Program-made: the position numbers and the translations under genes
Notes under the pieces: model-generated
Seen by the model: the letters and a program-made list of their open reading frames with translations, nothing else
The model's database searches: none
What the model was told of the DNA's origin: nothing
NCBI GenBank assembly: GCA_947561715.1
Contig: OX387200.1
Coordinates: 7,938,501-8,002,500 of the forward strand
DNA length: 64,000 nucleotides
Direction of reading: 5' to 3'
DNA from: Ascidia mentula
Taxonomy: Eukaryota > Chordata > Ascidiacea > Phlebobranchia > Ascidiidae
Shown: positions 26,344-38,412 of the stretch, one piece after another
Position numbering within the stretch: position 1 is the stretch's first letter
How the letters are laid out: each line of letters begins with the position of its first letter

Positions 26344-28272
26344 ATGGACTACGCTAATGTACCGTATTATCACGGTTCCATAACGAGGCAGCAAGCTTGG
26401 AAGGTTTTGGCCCACAGAAAAGATGGATCTTTTTTGTTGAGAAAAAGTCAAAACACGGCAAATGCATATGCCATATCCCTAAAATACGATGGGACGTTGG
26501 TACACTACAGCATTACTCAAAACCAAGAGTCGAACTATTACAGTTTGGGCGATTTTTCCACCTTCCTAACCCCCATTGAAGTGTGCGAGCACTTCATGAA
26601 GGATCAGGGGTGCCTCAAAACAAGACTTGCCCACCCCGTGCTGTTTAACGGCAGCGGGTCAAGCAACAGCGGAGAGGAACCATGTGTCCCGTGCGACGAT
26701 GAATTCACACAGCAACCCAATTACATGTCAACACCGAACAGGCAACACAAAGACCGCGACTGGTTCCACGGCAATATTTCAACCGAGGAAGCAGCTTTGC
26801 GATTGCAGGCGGTTTACCAAAGAACCAACCAGGACGGGATATTCCTCGTGAGACAGAAGGATCCGTGTTTGTTCGTCCTCTGTTTAGTTTTCGAGGGGAT
26901 TTCTCGCCGCTATAAGGTTCTGTTGGACACAGACTCGAGCAGATATTCTGTATCAGGAAGAAGCGAGAACTTTGACTCAATCGTGGAGCTTGTTGAGTAT
27001 TATAAAAATCCCGGGTTCAATGGTCTTGTTTGCAGACTAACTACCCCTTGCAATAGACCGACTTCTCATCTAGAAGTATCGGCATCTACACCCAGACGAG
27101 CGTCTGCATCCAGTGTTGGACGGTCTGATCTGAGCCCCAAGCAGAAGAAGACTGGCCGTTCACTTTCTCACACATTTACTCGATTTCTAATGGCTCTCGC
27201 TTCACCGTTCACTTCCATTATGCCGAAGAATGTTATGGAAACGGTCTGGTCAGAATCACCTGAAGAAACGAAAAAGCCCACTTTCGTGAGCGATCCGGAG
27301 ACTGCGCAGAACGATCCGTACCTTCAGCCAGTAATCCGCACTTTTTTATCGCGATACAGGAGGAATACTTTGGCAAAGGATTGTTTAGGATACAAGAGCC
27401 CGTACATAAACGTGGTAGTGAAAAACGAAGACGAAATCGCCCCTGACCTGTACGTGTCTCGCAGTGACGTCAAAATAGACCGTGTGATCGGCCAAGGTCA
27501 CTTCGGCACTGTCAACTTAGGAGTATGTAAGATTCTTGGCGAACCCATGCCATGTGCGGTTAAGACTCTGACAGGGAGCGACGTAGTAAACAATAAGCGA
27601 GAACTTTTACGTGAGGCGGCTGTGATGCAGAAACTTGACCATCCGTACATCGTGCGACTGCTTGCGGTATGCGAAGACCCGGCAGTGTCAAGCGAGCTTA
27701 TGATCGTGGTAGAGTACGCGCCATTGGGCGATATGCTTGCCTTTCTTCACAAGCACGACGAGGTTTCCTTTCCCGCTGACCGGCTTGTATTGCTTGCTAC
27801 GCAGATCTGCGACGGTATGGCGTATCTCGCGAGCAAAAATGTGATTCACCGTGACTTAGCAGCGCGCAACGTCCTTATGGTCAGTGAAAATTTTGCCAAG
27901 ATATCCGACTTTGGCATGTCGCGCATTCTCCACGAGTCCAAGAGCTATTACCAGGCCACTAAACCGGGCCTCTGGCCAATGCGCTGGTACCCGCCCGAGG
28001 TTTTCAGCGACTACAAGTTCTCCAGCAAGGGCGATGTGTGGAGTTACGGTATTACGATGTGGGAGATATTTTCCTATGGAAAGAAACCGTACGAGAACAT
28101 GCGCGGCTGCGACGTGCTCATGATGGTGCAAACTGGTAAGCGGTTACCAGCGCCGCAAGGTTGCAGAAAAGATGTGTATGAGGTTATGACCACGTGTTGG
28201 TCGGAATATCCCGCAGACCGGCCGCGATTCGATGAACTGCTTTCCATTCTGCAGCAACTACAAAAATTATAG
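26344..28272 (+). CDS. SYK: Tandem-SH2 tyrosine kinase, SYK/ZAP-70 type, copy A (intronless)
   Basis: One uninterrupted 642-aa frame. N-terminal SH2 at about residues 8-98 (YYHGSITRQQA; FLLRKS, phosphate-binding Arg present); C-terminal SH2 at about 138-235 (WFHGNIS; IFLVRQK); a serine-rich linker; tyrosine kinase at about 370-640 with GQGHFG, AVKTL (Lys407), HRDLAARN (Asp504) and DFG (Asp522). The activation loop SYYQATKPGLWPMRWY keeps the paired tyrosines of SYK/ZAP-70. All catalytic residues are present, so it should be active. In vertebrates such kinases bind doubly phosphorylated ITAMs through the two SH2 domains. The inter-SH2 linker is only about 40 aa and has no ankyrin repeats, which argues against Shark/HTK16. 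The APE motif reads PPE. The gene has no coding introns and is noticeably richer in G/C at third positions than copy B. Confidence 0.95.
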   Translation: MDYANVPYYHGSITRQQAWKVLAHRKDGSFLLRKSQNTANAYAISLKYDGTLVHYSITQNQESNYYSLGDFSTFLTPIEVCEHFMKDQGCLKTRLAHPVLFNGSGSSNSGEEPCVPCDDEFTQQPNYMSTPNRQHKDRDWFHGNISTEEAALRLQAVYQRTNQDGIFLVRQKDPCLFVLCLVFEGISRRYKVLLDTDSSRYSVSGRSENFDSIVELVEYYKNPGFNGLVCRLTTPCNRPTSHLEVSASTPRRASASSVGRSDLSPKQKKTGRSLSHTFTRFLMALASPFTSIMPKNVMETVWSESPEETKKPTFVSDPETAQNDPYLQPVIRTFLSRYRRNTLAKDCLGYKSPYINVVVKNEDEIAPDLYVSRSDVKIDRVIGQGHFGTVNLGVCKILGEPMPCAVKTLTGSDVVNNKRELLREAAVMQKLDHPYIVRLLAVCEDPAVSSELMIVVEYAPLGDMLAFLHKHDEVSFPADRLVLLATQICDGMAYLASKNVIHRDLAARNVLMVSENFAKISDFGMSRILHESKSYYQATKPGLWPMRWYPPEVFSDYKFSSKGDVWSYGITMWEIFSYGKKPYENMRGCDVLMMVQTGKRLPAPQGCRKDVYEVMTTCWSEYPADRPRFDELLSILQQLQKL

Positions 28273-29509
28273 ATCCCACCGAATTAAAAAGGCAACATTC
28301 TCTGAATAGTTTCGACAGTAGACTCTTGTATATGGCGCTTTTGCATCGTTTGACCTTGTGTTAAGTTCAGGTACTCATTATTTGAGTTCAATTTTATAAG
28401 TTTGCCGCTACACGTTTTTTAAAAGTTATTATTTCCGCTTACCAGTTTCCGCTTTGTTATTTGTATTGTTGTTTTTTGCTATTGTTAACATAGTGTATTA
28501 CTGTTTTTGATTTTTGATTCTTTTGTTTGTTTAAAATTGACATTAACCGCAAGCACTTAACATATTCAAAATTATTAAAGTACAGCATAATCAAAGTTGT
28601 ACAATTTTTTGTCCTTTCCTTAGCTTTTGTTGGTAGGTTAAGGCAGTATAATTCCTAAATTGTTCAGCAGTAATTTTTTACGCTTCAGCACAAAAGCAAC
28701 CTAAACCAGTTTAACGCCAAATATTTTAGGCGCACGTTCAAACTAACGTTTGCCCTTCTTTTCTAAATCGACAAAACACCAACTGCCGTATATTTTCCCA
28801 GTTATTTACATTCACTTATTTGTATCCGGCCATCATTACAGTTTCTAAACTATCAGCTTTTTTTGCCATTATACGCTGGGTCAGCAAGGATGGGGATACA
28901 AAACCCAATCAAAAAATTTCGACCGGGCCTTAATCGCTTTTCTTTGGTTAGGTTGGCAGATAGGTATGGCCCGAATATGGATTTCGAACCTCAGCCAGAC
29001 ATATATCTCTGGTAAAAGTTCGACAAAGAAACACTACCAGCGATGGCCGTAGATACGGGACTTGTTTGGCACCTCCTTGTTACTGAAGTTAGGCCGAACA
29101 ACATAACTGTGCTTGTTTAGGCTTGTTATCTAACCTCAACCTACTATGTCCCGCACATACTGAATCATATACCCTGCATACAATTATCATTGACACAACA
29201 ATTCCAATTACCTTTCTTTAATTTATTGAAACTTCACAGCAATGTAAAAACAATTTGCATAAATATGAGTTCGCCCACCATCGCAGTTCTCCACTCAGGA
29301 CAGAAATGGGATTTTTTCAATCACTGTAAAATTAAACACTTTTTAATAGCACATGTATAAACATAAGTAAATAGTTAGGCAAATTTGCTCTAAAAATAAC
29401 AGTATAGCAACTTTAAGTGGGCTAACCAATAACAGTACAGAGGCAAAGTCTTATTTTAGCAGTTTAGAAACTAACAAATATGTAACATGCTGCGATGTAC
29501 TGTACTTAC

Positions 29510-29651
29510 CATTGGTTCCGTTATGATATCTATAAAATTTGACTGTCTGTAAGCTGTGGCAGCCACAACTTTTGTAGGTGATGCATCTTTTTCTCTCAAT
29601 TTTACTTTCAAACTGATCCTTGTAAAAACGTGTGTTTTCTTCTTGTAATAT
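29510..29651 (-). other. Isolated exon candidate
   Basis: 142 bp on the minus strand are bounded by CTGCAG at the 5' side and GTAAGT at the 3' side. Two frames are open throughout. The better one reads KKKTHVFTRISLKVKLREKD then ASPTKVVAATAYRQSNFIDI and ends TEPM; in that frame the next acceptor downstream (TTTTACAG near 29325) would put a stop at once. I found no partner exons and do not recognise the peptide. It may be a lone exon of an unfound gene, a decayed copy, or chance. Confidence 0.3.
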
Positions 29652-30500
29652 CTGCAGCAGATAGTTAAATTACAGATATCCTATATGTTGTTCCACAACA
29701 TCTTAAAACAAAAACATCTGCCACTATTATTGCTGACAATTACACAATATTATTCCCAACTGGTACAATAAAACGGATGCAGTTCGATACGTAACAAAGA
29801 GAAGACATAACGTCTGTTCACAGCGGACTTGTCTTCACAAGACCATGCTTTTCACGCATGAATGAATCCAAAATAAAATTCTCACACATTGAAAGTTCAA
29901 CTGATTCAAATGTAATGACAAAATGGAGCTATCATAATACTATGACCACATTATAAAAATGAAATCGCAAAATTTTTTCGTAAATAACACGTAATATATG
30001 TGATTAAAATTATTTCGAAATAACTATTGTATATATATCGCATTCGAAAATTTGCCTTTAAGCATTTAATATGATCTGAAATATCTGAAAAATTAAAGTG
30101 TTTGTATTATTGTACGTAAATTCAGTTTTTTGCGAGGCACCATAGAGACATTTAACTAAGTCACTGGGCTAAAATCATACTTGGCAAACATGTTCGAGCC
30201 TTCAACGGGTTGATACCTTCCAACCGCACGCCGCGCAAGCGTCGCAATGCCGCAGTTGAACCTTAGTAGATTTTTTAGCTAATTATCAAGCATGGCAACA
30301 CCATACCCAAACCTATTATGTATGCACTGATTTAATGCGTTATTCACGTGCTTGGCCGCACAAGACATAATCGCAGAACAGCCGATTGTGTGATTAGAAT
30401 GGCCGGAGATAAACGGTGGAATTTTTTTGATTGGGAATGTGACCTATATTTTGTCAGTGAGAAAATAAAATATGCCTTAGAATGAAACTCAGTCTATAAG

Positions 30501-30555
30501 AGCTGTAGACAGATGAACACACTGTTTCGACCTGTAAGGTGTCATCAGTGCAGCT
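30501..30555 (-). ncRNA. Hammerhead ribozyme-like fold
   Basis: Read on the minus strand: stem I 5' arm AGCUGCA (30555-30549), core CUGAUGA (30548-30542), stem II ACC/GGU with loop UUACA, core GAAA (30528-30525), stem III ACAG/CUGU (30525-30522 with 30512-30509), predicted cleavage after C at 30508, then stem I 3' arm UACAGCU (30507-30501). Stem I pairs six of seven positions (one C-A mismatch). The core is canonical. The weak point is stem II, where the pair next to the core is C-C and only three pairs remain. Hammerheads occur in Penelope-like elements and retrozymes; no Penelope protein sequence is visible next to this one. Confidence 0.5.
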
Positions 30556-30786
30556 GGTGACTGTTGCACAGGGCTGGCAGGTACACAAATTTTTGCTTTG
30601 TGGTACCTTTCGGTCAATCGTCGATATGTTGAGTGCCAAACTGGGTACCAATCAACATAGACGAACCACGTGGAGACTGAAACTCAGACTGTCTCGTTTT
30701 GTGATTGAATATTGCTTTTTGTGGTGACGGTTTTGGTCCCCCATAAACCGCCTTTATTTTCCGCAAGATGGCTCAAGGAACACTCT

Positions 30787-30965
30787 TGGCTGGCCGTTGG
30801 GGCTCGACCTACATACCAAGAAAACCTGATAGGGATTCTTGTCTTAGATAGCCAGGGTTCGAATCCCGATGTGGTGAAAGAAACAAACTTGCCCCAGTCA
30901 TGTTAGTTCCGCGCTTGAGTTGAGACAAGAGATGATGAACCCTGTATGAGTTCGAAACGTTTACC
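30787..30965 (+). repeat. tRNA-derived SINE
   Basis: TGGCTGGCCGTTGG (30787-30800) resembles box A and GGTTCGAATCC (30856-30866) is a perfect box B. The 69-bp offset is long for a tRNA and no cloverleaf closes. The tail contains GATGATGA ... GTTCGAAACGTTTACC (about 30930-30965), again hammerhead-like but with a changed core. Boundaries are approximate. Confidence 0.45.
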
Positions 30966-32125
30966 AGCATTATAATGAACAGCATTCTAGGTTTGGCTTT
31001 TTTACAAATTCTACAGCTTATAGAAATACTTTTCGTTGGGATATGTGAATTTGTGCACTTTTTTTAAGCGCAGTAAGCATCACGAATGGAGGTGAATTCA
31101 AAGGAATTATATACCCATGTACAGAATTGCCCAATAATTTCAGTTATCTGGTGATTCCATGATTTCTGGTTAAATGTAAGGTCGTGTTGAGAGATTATTC
31201 GATATAATCCGTTTGTATTCACCCCTATAGGCGAGCATTGCCGTTACTCTTTTCCATTGAAGAACAGTAGGCGTAGAGAGTTGGAGAAAAAATGGTTACG
31301 CTTGGCTTTTGTTAACTTTCCTTCAATGGTGCTCTCGGCGATGCTATTTTGTACGCAAACAAGGAGCTCATGTAGCACGTACGGTACAAGCTGCTAGCTT
31401 GTTGATAAGGCCAGCTGAAAGTGTACACGAAACAATTCGCAGGCTCACTTCTGCTTTTACACTTTTCAAAATCGAAAGGTTAATGTAAAGAAGATACTAC
31501 AATAGTGTATTTTAGTGCGATTTAAATACATGTGACGATGCTCTGCACCAATAAAGTTGCAACCTAAACCACAGTAAAGCTTTCGTGTGATTTTTAGTCT
31601 AAATTGGTTGTTCTGGTGTGTTTAATGGTGTTTCAGAAAAGTTAAGTGTTGTTTTAGAATGGTTTATTATATATTATTTCTATAAAAAATTCTTCGTGTC
31701 AGGTTTTTTTTAACATCTCATTCGAAATGTAATGGTTTTCAACGGGCCAAATGGACAGTGGACTCGTATACGTATGATGAAGTAAGCTGCAGACAGGGAG
31801 GCGTCAGTGCTTCAATGTACAAAACAGTGCTCTAAGATGTTGTTTGGAGTAAACCACGTCGAAAATAAGACTACGTCTTGGGATTTGGGACTGGTTTATT
31901 TTATTGAAATGCTTTGGAAATGCTTGACCAACAGTTGGAACATAGTTAAGAGCGTATTGGTAAATGCTATTACCAGTCTTTGTAATGCATTTGGTTTAAA
32001 GTTATTAATGTGATGCAAGTTCAAAGTAATGCATTTTCATAACTTGCTCGTTGCTTTAGAACAATATACCTCCAGGCTTTGAATGCTTTTTTCTGTACGC
32101 GCAACGATTGAAGAAATGTAAAAAT

Positions 32126-35100
32126 ATGCAAAAGAAGGTTGGACTTGTGTTTGTCACTGTAACTGCCACAGTCCTTATGGTAACGTACTATGTTGGACAT
32201 AACCCCTCAACAAAGACCAAAGACAAAGTAAAGAAATTGTCAAATCAGGTGAGAACACAGTTAAATATGAAGTCTGTAACATTAGATCACATGAAATGTT
32301 GCGTTAAAATAGATTTAGAACCAGGAAAGCCATTGACTTAAATATACCTCAATCACAATACATTAGGGTCCTCGTTTAATTATTCATAACCCGCCTTATG
32401 GGTCACCTGATGCAAACATAGTATGTTTTTTTTTTTTTTATTAGATACGTAACGTTTAGAACCTTTTACCTCTTTATTGTACATTTGCCTTAAAACGCTG
32501 AACGTTCAACAAGTAAAGAAGTAAAAAAATCCAACCTATATAGAGTGTGGCGACAAACACAAATTTTTGACATACTCGCCGTAAGACTTGTTTTTCCGTG
32601 CTCGGTCGCTATCAAAACACCTTTGTTTGCGGAGGCAGAACGGACAAACATAGCCCGCGGTTGGTTGGGTCGCGCAGAACAACGACCTCTTCAGAAAACA
32701 CGGTAAACAACAACTTCACGCTTTGCCAGCGTGTTTCTAGGAAAACGATATCAGCTGTGTTCGCTCGAATTGTTTCAACTTACCTCACATTACAACAACT
32801 TAACTCACAAATAGATGTTTAAGACTTTTGTCCACGACGTATGTGGTGTTCTGTGCCTGTACGTTGTAAATATCACATAAATGACAACTTGTTTACCCCT
32901 GTTTCGTTTAGTGTGTTGTTTTTTCTCAAGCGTCAAGTTTCTCCCAACGCACATGCTTCAATTATGAGGCTATTTCGCGCATGTTTTCTATGTATGCATG
33001 GCTTCATTTATGGCCAATTTTCAGACGATGTGTGGGAAAGTCGAAAAACAAAGATGATGTAATTGAACAAGCTTTACTGTCCCCTTTACCGCCTAGTTAG
33101 GAAAGCGAAACAAAATACTATTACGTAAAGCGTCAAAGGTGGTGTTAGTCATGTTAGACAAAAAGCATAATCGGAAAAGCATGCCGTGACCTCACAATTA
33201 TATATTATACCGTTGTTGAACATTCTACCAATTTTTTATTGCATATTTTAATTCTCTTCCAATTTTTTTTATGCGTTTATGTTTCAGAGCTGCGCCACAG
33301 GTCAGGTGGGTCATAACAGAAAAGATGGAATGCGCAAGCGTTTACCTCAGGTATCACTACAGCTTTGTTCGCTTTGATTGTTCACAACTGTTGGTGTGCC
33401 ATAATCATACCGCAATATTCCGATTCGGCCGAACAGAGGGAATATATTTTATTATTTTACCAAATCATAATATTCATAGCGAATCCTACATTCAATACAC
33501 TAATATCAAATTTAAACGACATCGGAATCACGTATTGTCGGATTTATGCACGAAACTAATACCAAGTTTCGCGTACAAATCACGAAAATTATGTCGCTAC
33601 AGAAAAAACACAAACCGTTTGTGTGACATTTTATGAAAATTTAGAGGTCAAAAAACATTCGAATTCGGCCCAGATTCGTCCAAATATTGGCTGCAAGTAT
33701 GAATCTATATTCCAAACTTTGCGGCTATTTGCTCGCTTTTGGGTTCTTTCGGGTCAGTACAGACCTTTTTTTAAGTTTGTTGTAGACCGCGCAATTCTAC
33801 GTTTGGTTCATGTCGTTGTTATTTTGAAGGATTAAGTTTCTTCAAATTTTGCTGGGTACCGATCGGGCCATGCAAAATGTTAACACATAAAACATGATAT
33901 AATCCAGGAAACCAAAACTAGTCAGGGACAATGTAGAGCTACATGGAAGTACATGTGTAACCGAAATTAGCTTGTCTTCCTAACTTGGTTAACGCCTAGG
34001 CTACTCTGCACTAACGGCCTATCGCAGAGGCCTGGAGTCACACGACCAAGGTGGCTATTTTTTGTTTCTCTCGCCAGCGCTTGACCAATCATTTCTGCCC
34101 GCGTTTGCCACGCAAGCATGATCGCTCGGGCATATTAAAACGAGTAAATTGCAAAATAATTACAAATATATTATAAAGGTGAGTGTAAAAATAAACAAAG
34201 AAAAACATGTGAGTTAAAGTGAAAGTGAAAATACATAAAGCCAAGCGTGAAAAACAAAACGAACAAATACGTTTACACATGAACTGGGAGATATGTATAT
34301 TCTGTCTCTGAGACTGCAAATGGGTCAGCTTAGGTAATTACTTTACAATTAAAGCTGAACTACTGATGTTTGTAGATGATCGGGATTGGATGTAAGAAAT
34401 GCGGAACAGCAGCATTCCGACATTTTCTCAGGTTTCACAGCAGGGTAAAGACAGCTTCCTGCGAGACACACTTCTTCGACGACAACTACGACAAAGGCGT
34501 GGATTACTATAAGTAGGCACCTGTGCAACAGACTTGCATTTGACATACGTTGAGTTGTTGTTTATATTACCCCTGGATGTTTTGTGTGTGCTGCATCTTG
34601 TTCATAAGATGCCTGCAAAAAAAATTATTCTAGATTTTAAGAAGGCCACAAAGTACATTTAACTTCTTCAGCTGTTTCGTGCAGCCTAATCCCATTTGTT
34701 AAATTGCTGTGACCAGCAAACCATTTTCCCTCTTTTTATCGTAAACACACAACACAACATTACGCAGAAGCCTGATGCCCTGGACTATCGCAACAGATAT
34801 TACCTACGAAAAAACGCCAAAGTATATCGTCACCAAATGGGTACCCCAGCGCATCAAGGAAACCTACTCTAAAGAAAATGTTCCCACACCCAAATTCGTA
34901 CTGGTAGTGTGCAATCCAGTGCAAAGGGCCTACTCCGACTTTGCCAAAGCGAAACGGAAAACGGGTTACAGGTCTAGTGTGGTGAGTTGCTGGAAACCGC
35001 ATGATTTGGGAACGTATGCTCTTTTTGCCGCACTCATTTCATGCGCCTAATATCTAAAGTCTATCTCACTTAGAAATATTTAAATTACAAAATATATTGC

Positions 35101-35987
35101 ACACAGGTCAGCCCGTTCGCCACCTTTGACGACTACGTCGATTTCGCATTGGATCAAATTGAGCGAAACGCGCCCCCGCACGATGATGTCGAAGCTTTTT
35201 ATGAGCATATACCAGCTCTGGAGGCCGTGATCGAGCTACGCTTTCTAACCCGGGGCATTTACTCCTATTTCCTCGAGGAGTGGTACGAGTATATATTAAT
35301 TAAGTTTTCATCAAACATGTAAATATGCACATAGCTAAAAAACCTAACATTTGTTAAGTGCAACTTATTAACGCATGTAAATTACCTATTATTTTCTGTC
35401 ATGTACCAACTGACGCAAGTTAATACTCGTGGTGACCTTAATAAGTTCAAATTTTTATTTTATCTCGTTTACATGGGGACAAAATAAAAAAGCAATACGA
35501 GTGGGGTATCATCGGCCTTCAAGTAAAAATTTCATTATTGTCGTTTTCCTATTATAATAGCACTCAGTAAACTACAATTTTCATCCAACTTTATCGCTCT
35601 TGGTCAAGGTACAAGCACTTTCCTAGAAAAGACATCGTCATAGTGGACGGTGACAATCTGCTGGTCGATCCCGCCGACGAAATGGTGAGAGCACAGCGAC
35701 AGTTGGGTCTCGAGGTAGAAATAGGCCCTGGACAGGTCGTGTACGACACCAAGAAACAATTCTACTGCGTAAAACACAACATCACGCACAACTGGTGCCT
35801 TGTGCAATCGAAAGGCGTTACCAGGAAGATTGTGAATGGCACGGTCATACAACCCCAAATGCCTAAATACGCGAGACTTCGTTTGGAGGAGTTTTACCGC
35901 CCGTTCAATGACCGATTCAGAAGGGTGACCTCAAAAGAAACAAACTGGGTACGACGGATTTCAAACAAACATCCAACAAGTTGGTAA
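32126..35987 (+). CDS. HS3ST: Heparan sulfate 3-O-sulfotransferase family, divergent
   Basis: Exons 32126-32248, 34376-34512, 34768-34981, 35107-35282 and 35609-35987 join in phase to 342 aa. The N terminus (MQKKVGLVFVTVTATVLMVT) is a type II signal anchor, as expected for a Golgi enzyme facing the lumen. The sulfotransferase domain follows 3-OST order: GIGCKKCGTAAFRHFL (5'-phosphosulfate loop), CETHFFDDNYDKG (catalytic Glu/His/Asp region kept), TYEKTPKYIVTKWVP, FVLVVCNPVQRAYSDF (3'-phosphate site), VIVDGDNLLVDP, the disulfide pair in FYCVKHNITHNWC, and EEFYRPFNDRF. 3-OSTs transfer sulfate from PAPS to the 3-O of glucosamine in heparan sulfate. Several usual PAPS contacts differ: GG to CG, the Arg of VVRNP to Cys, and KGR to KGV. 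A 2.1-kb first intron might hide a stem exon, but the phases do not require one. Confidence 0.88.
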
Positions 35988-38412
35988 TAGCACGAAGCAG
36001 GTTTAGTGGAAAAATTGACCCGTTGTAGGGTATTGAGTATTGCCTTATTTTTCAAAGCTGCCTCGAAACTAAAAACAAATTGTCGCGAAAATTACCTCAG
36101 TCGGCCAAAAATAAAAAATAACTTCGATTTACACGTAGATTGCAGAATCGGATTTTTTTATGGGGGGGGGGGGCTTGTTTTTCTTTTTTCCCCTGAATGT
36201 TGTTGCTTTGTTGGTATTTGAAATTATTGCAAACTTTCGTTCGGTTATTTGTAAACCATACAACCTCACTTGCCCTCATGTTTCGCTCTCAACCTTTTTG
36301 ACCTTGTGTCCTAACTTGTTAAAACCGCCACCCACTGCCTTACATATTTCGCTTTGTCGTTTTGGCTCTGGATTACCTTATTTACAAAGGATTTTTTTCT
36401 CTAATTGTCATTATTTTGCCAAGTTTCAAACTTAATAGTGTCTAGATGTGTATATCAGCTATCGTTGCCTTTTTTTCAATTTGAATCAACGATAAATAGT
36501 AACAAACGTTTTATTGCATCTCGTGTAATAATGTTGTGGTTTTAGTTGCAAGCTGTTGGAAATAGATGTTGGAAAGAAAACTCGTTTAAACCTAAAATAC
36601 TGGACATACAAATGTTGCAAAAAGTCTGGGATATGACGTTCATGTTTCTTCTGATAAACTACTGGAAACGTTGGTTGCATTCTTAATTCGTTTAAGTCCG
36701 CGTGACCACCACCAGATTAATTTATTTTGACCTTGCCGTCCCTGTGACTGTTTCTGAACGGTGCATTTTTACATAACAAAATAAGTGGCCCATAAAGTTG
36801 TTGAAAACTGTGAGAAAATGAATGCACTCTTTTATTGGCGTTGATGCATCCGCTGCTCTTATGGATGGCGTCTTGCTGGCTTCTTTCGATGCCACTTCGC
36901 GACGATACTCTTTCAATCGGATCTTTGAACACCTTCCTGTTTTACCGATATGTATAAATTGAAAGAGCATCGCCGTGATAACCTGTAGAAAGACGTCAGC
37001 AGCAAGTGTATTAAAGAAAATGAAACAGTGTAATTATTTTGATGTGTCTCGCCTCACCGCATTTCGACCAATCACGTGACGCTGCCAGTGGCATTAACGT
37101 GTTCCTTATATGGGTATTTTTTATTTGGATCACCAAATGATTGAAATGCTGCGTCATACCCGATAAAGTATCGTCGCATGGTAGACGAAACATTTGTTGA
37201 ATATAATTGAATATGCCAGAAGTCAGTTTAATTGAAAAACATTTTTTAAACACAACTGTCAGAAATGTATATTTCCAATCAAGTGGCCAGGGAAGTCATT
37301 TGCAAACGACACATGGCGCGTCTTTTTCACACCATGCTGGTTCCTAATTAAACGACATGTAGTGCTATTAAAGGTAATAGAAGAAACAAAGAAACAATAA
37401 ATTGAACAGATAATTTGGTAACTTTTATAGTTAGAAGTTAGTTTAATTTAAATTAATTCTAGTACAAAATTATCAATCAAAAAAATGAAAATTTGAAAGT
37501 CAAAATATTTGCGCATTGAGGCGAAAAGGTTGTCCACTCCTACGTTAACACGCTACAACGTACTTTTGCGTGGCTCTAGTCTGGAGCAGGGTTTTCCTTT
37601 CCGTGACGATATGAAAAACAAATCACAGTATGTGCACTGATGCACCGTTACAAAAATAGTCGTTGTGATTTGAAATTGAAATGATTTTGTATTCCTTTGC
37701 AATCCTCAATTTTGGTTATTTTACCATCTTACAATTTGTACGTGAAAAAGTGCAAGGTGGTTTGCAAAACTCTCCTATTTCGCGTCTGTGACGTAATAAA
37801 TAAATGTATGACAAAACCCCAGTCGGATTTGTGGGTTTGTTTAATTTGTACCGATAGGATCGTTCCTGCCAGATGGGCCGTTTTACGCGAGATTATAAAG
37901 TGACGTAGGACGTTTGTTTAGATTGATAGGGGGTGACATCGATTTGGGGATCGGAGAAAAAACAACATCAATTCGCCTATTCAGCTCCGTGTCCCCCAAA
38001 GTGTGGAAAACCATTTTGGTGGGAATGTTCCCCAAGTCGCTCGACGTCACCGAAACCGTTCGAGAACTGTGACGTAAGGTATCACGTTTGTCAGCTGACC
38101 CATTCGCACCACCTGTGGGTGATTTTACAGTGGAAGTTTTTTTTGCTATTTCGACGTTGGTGCGTGGTAGAAACGTCTTTGTTACGAAACCTGCTTGAAT
38201 CGAGCATGTTAGAGTTTTAGAATGGTATTTTACTTATTAAATAATATACCTCATGCTGTCACTTTTTAGTGACTATAGTCATGTATACATTTGCCTAAAT
38301 AACAACTGTGTATCATTGATTTTTTTTTAGGCAAGTAGGATTATTTTTTATGTATAGGTTAGCTTATGTGTCGAATCCTGTGCAGCAGAAAAAAGTTAAA
38401 TGAAATATAGTT
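35988..38412. other. Intergenic region upstream of SYK-B
   Basis: The 3' UTR of the sulfotransferase gene, then AT-rich sequence with a G run at about 36162-36173, a Penelope-like remnant (36722-36970, minus) and the 5' region of SYK copy B. No further exon was supported. Confidence 0.5.
36722..36970 (-). mobile_element. Penelope-like endonuclease remnant, broken
   Basis: A minus-strand frame contains FIHIGKTGRCSKIRLKEYRR followed by EVASKEASK, the core of a GIY-YIG endonuclease as in Penelope-like elements (YIG.TGR...RLKEH). Downstream residues are scattered over frames, so the piece is broken and old. No reverse transcriptase was recognised beside it. Confidence 0.45.

Larger units (their letters stand above)
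28273..32125. other. Gene-poor 3.9 kb with repeats
   Basis: Begins with the 3' UTR of SYK copy A. It contains one isolated exon candidate (29510-29651, minus), a hammerhead-like fold (30501-30555, minus) and a tRNA-derived SINE (about 30787-30965, plus), all listed separately. The stretch 28880-29100 has higher G/C and a repeat-like look but no family was recognised. The 5' UTR of the sulfotransferase gene must lie towards the right end. Confidence 0.5.

Noticed and set aside
30787-30870. tRNA gene
   Set aside because: Box B is perfect but the spacing to box A is too long and no cloverleaf forms; better explained as a SINE.
33271-33636. 121-codon plus-strand frame in the sulfotransferase intron
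   Set aside because: Composition is not protein-like and splice phases of the flanking exons already agree without it.
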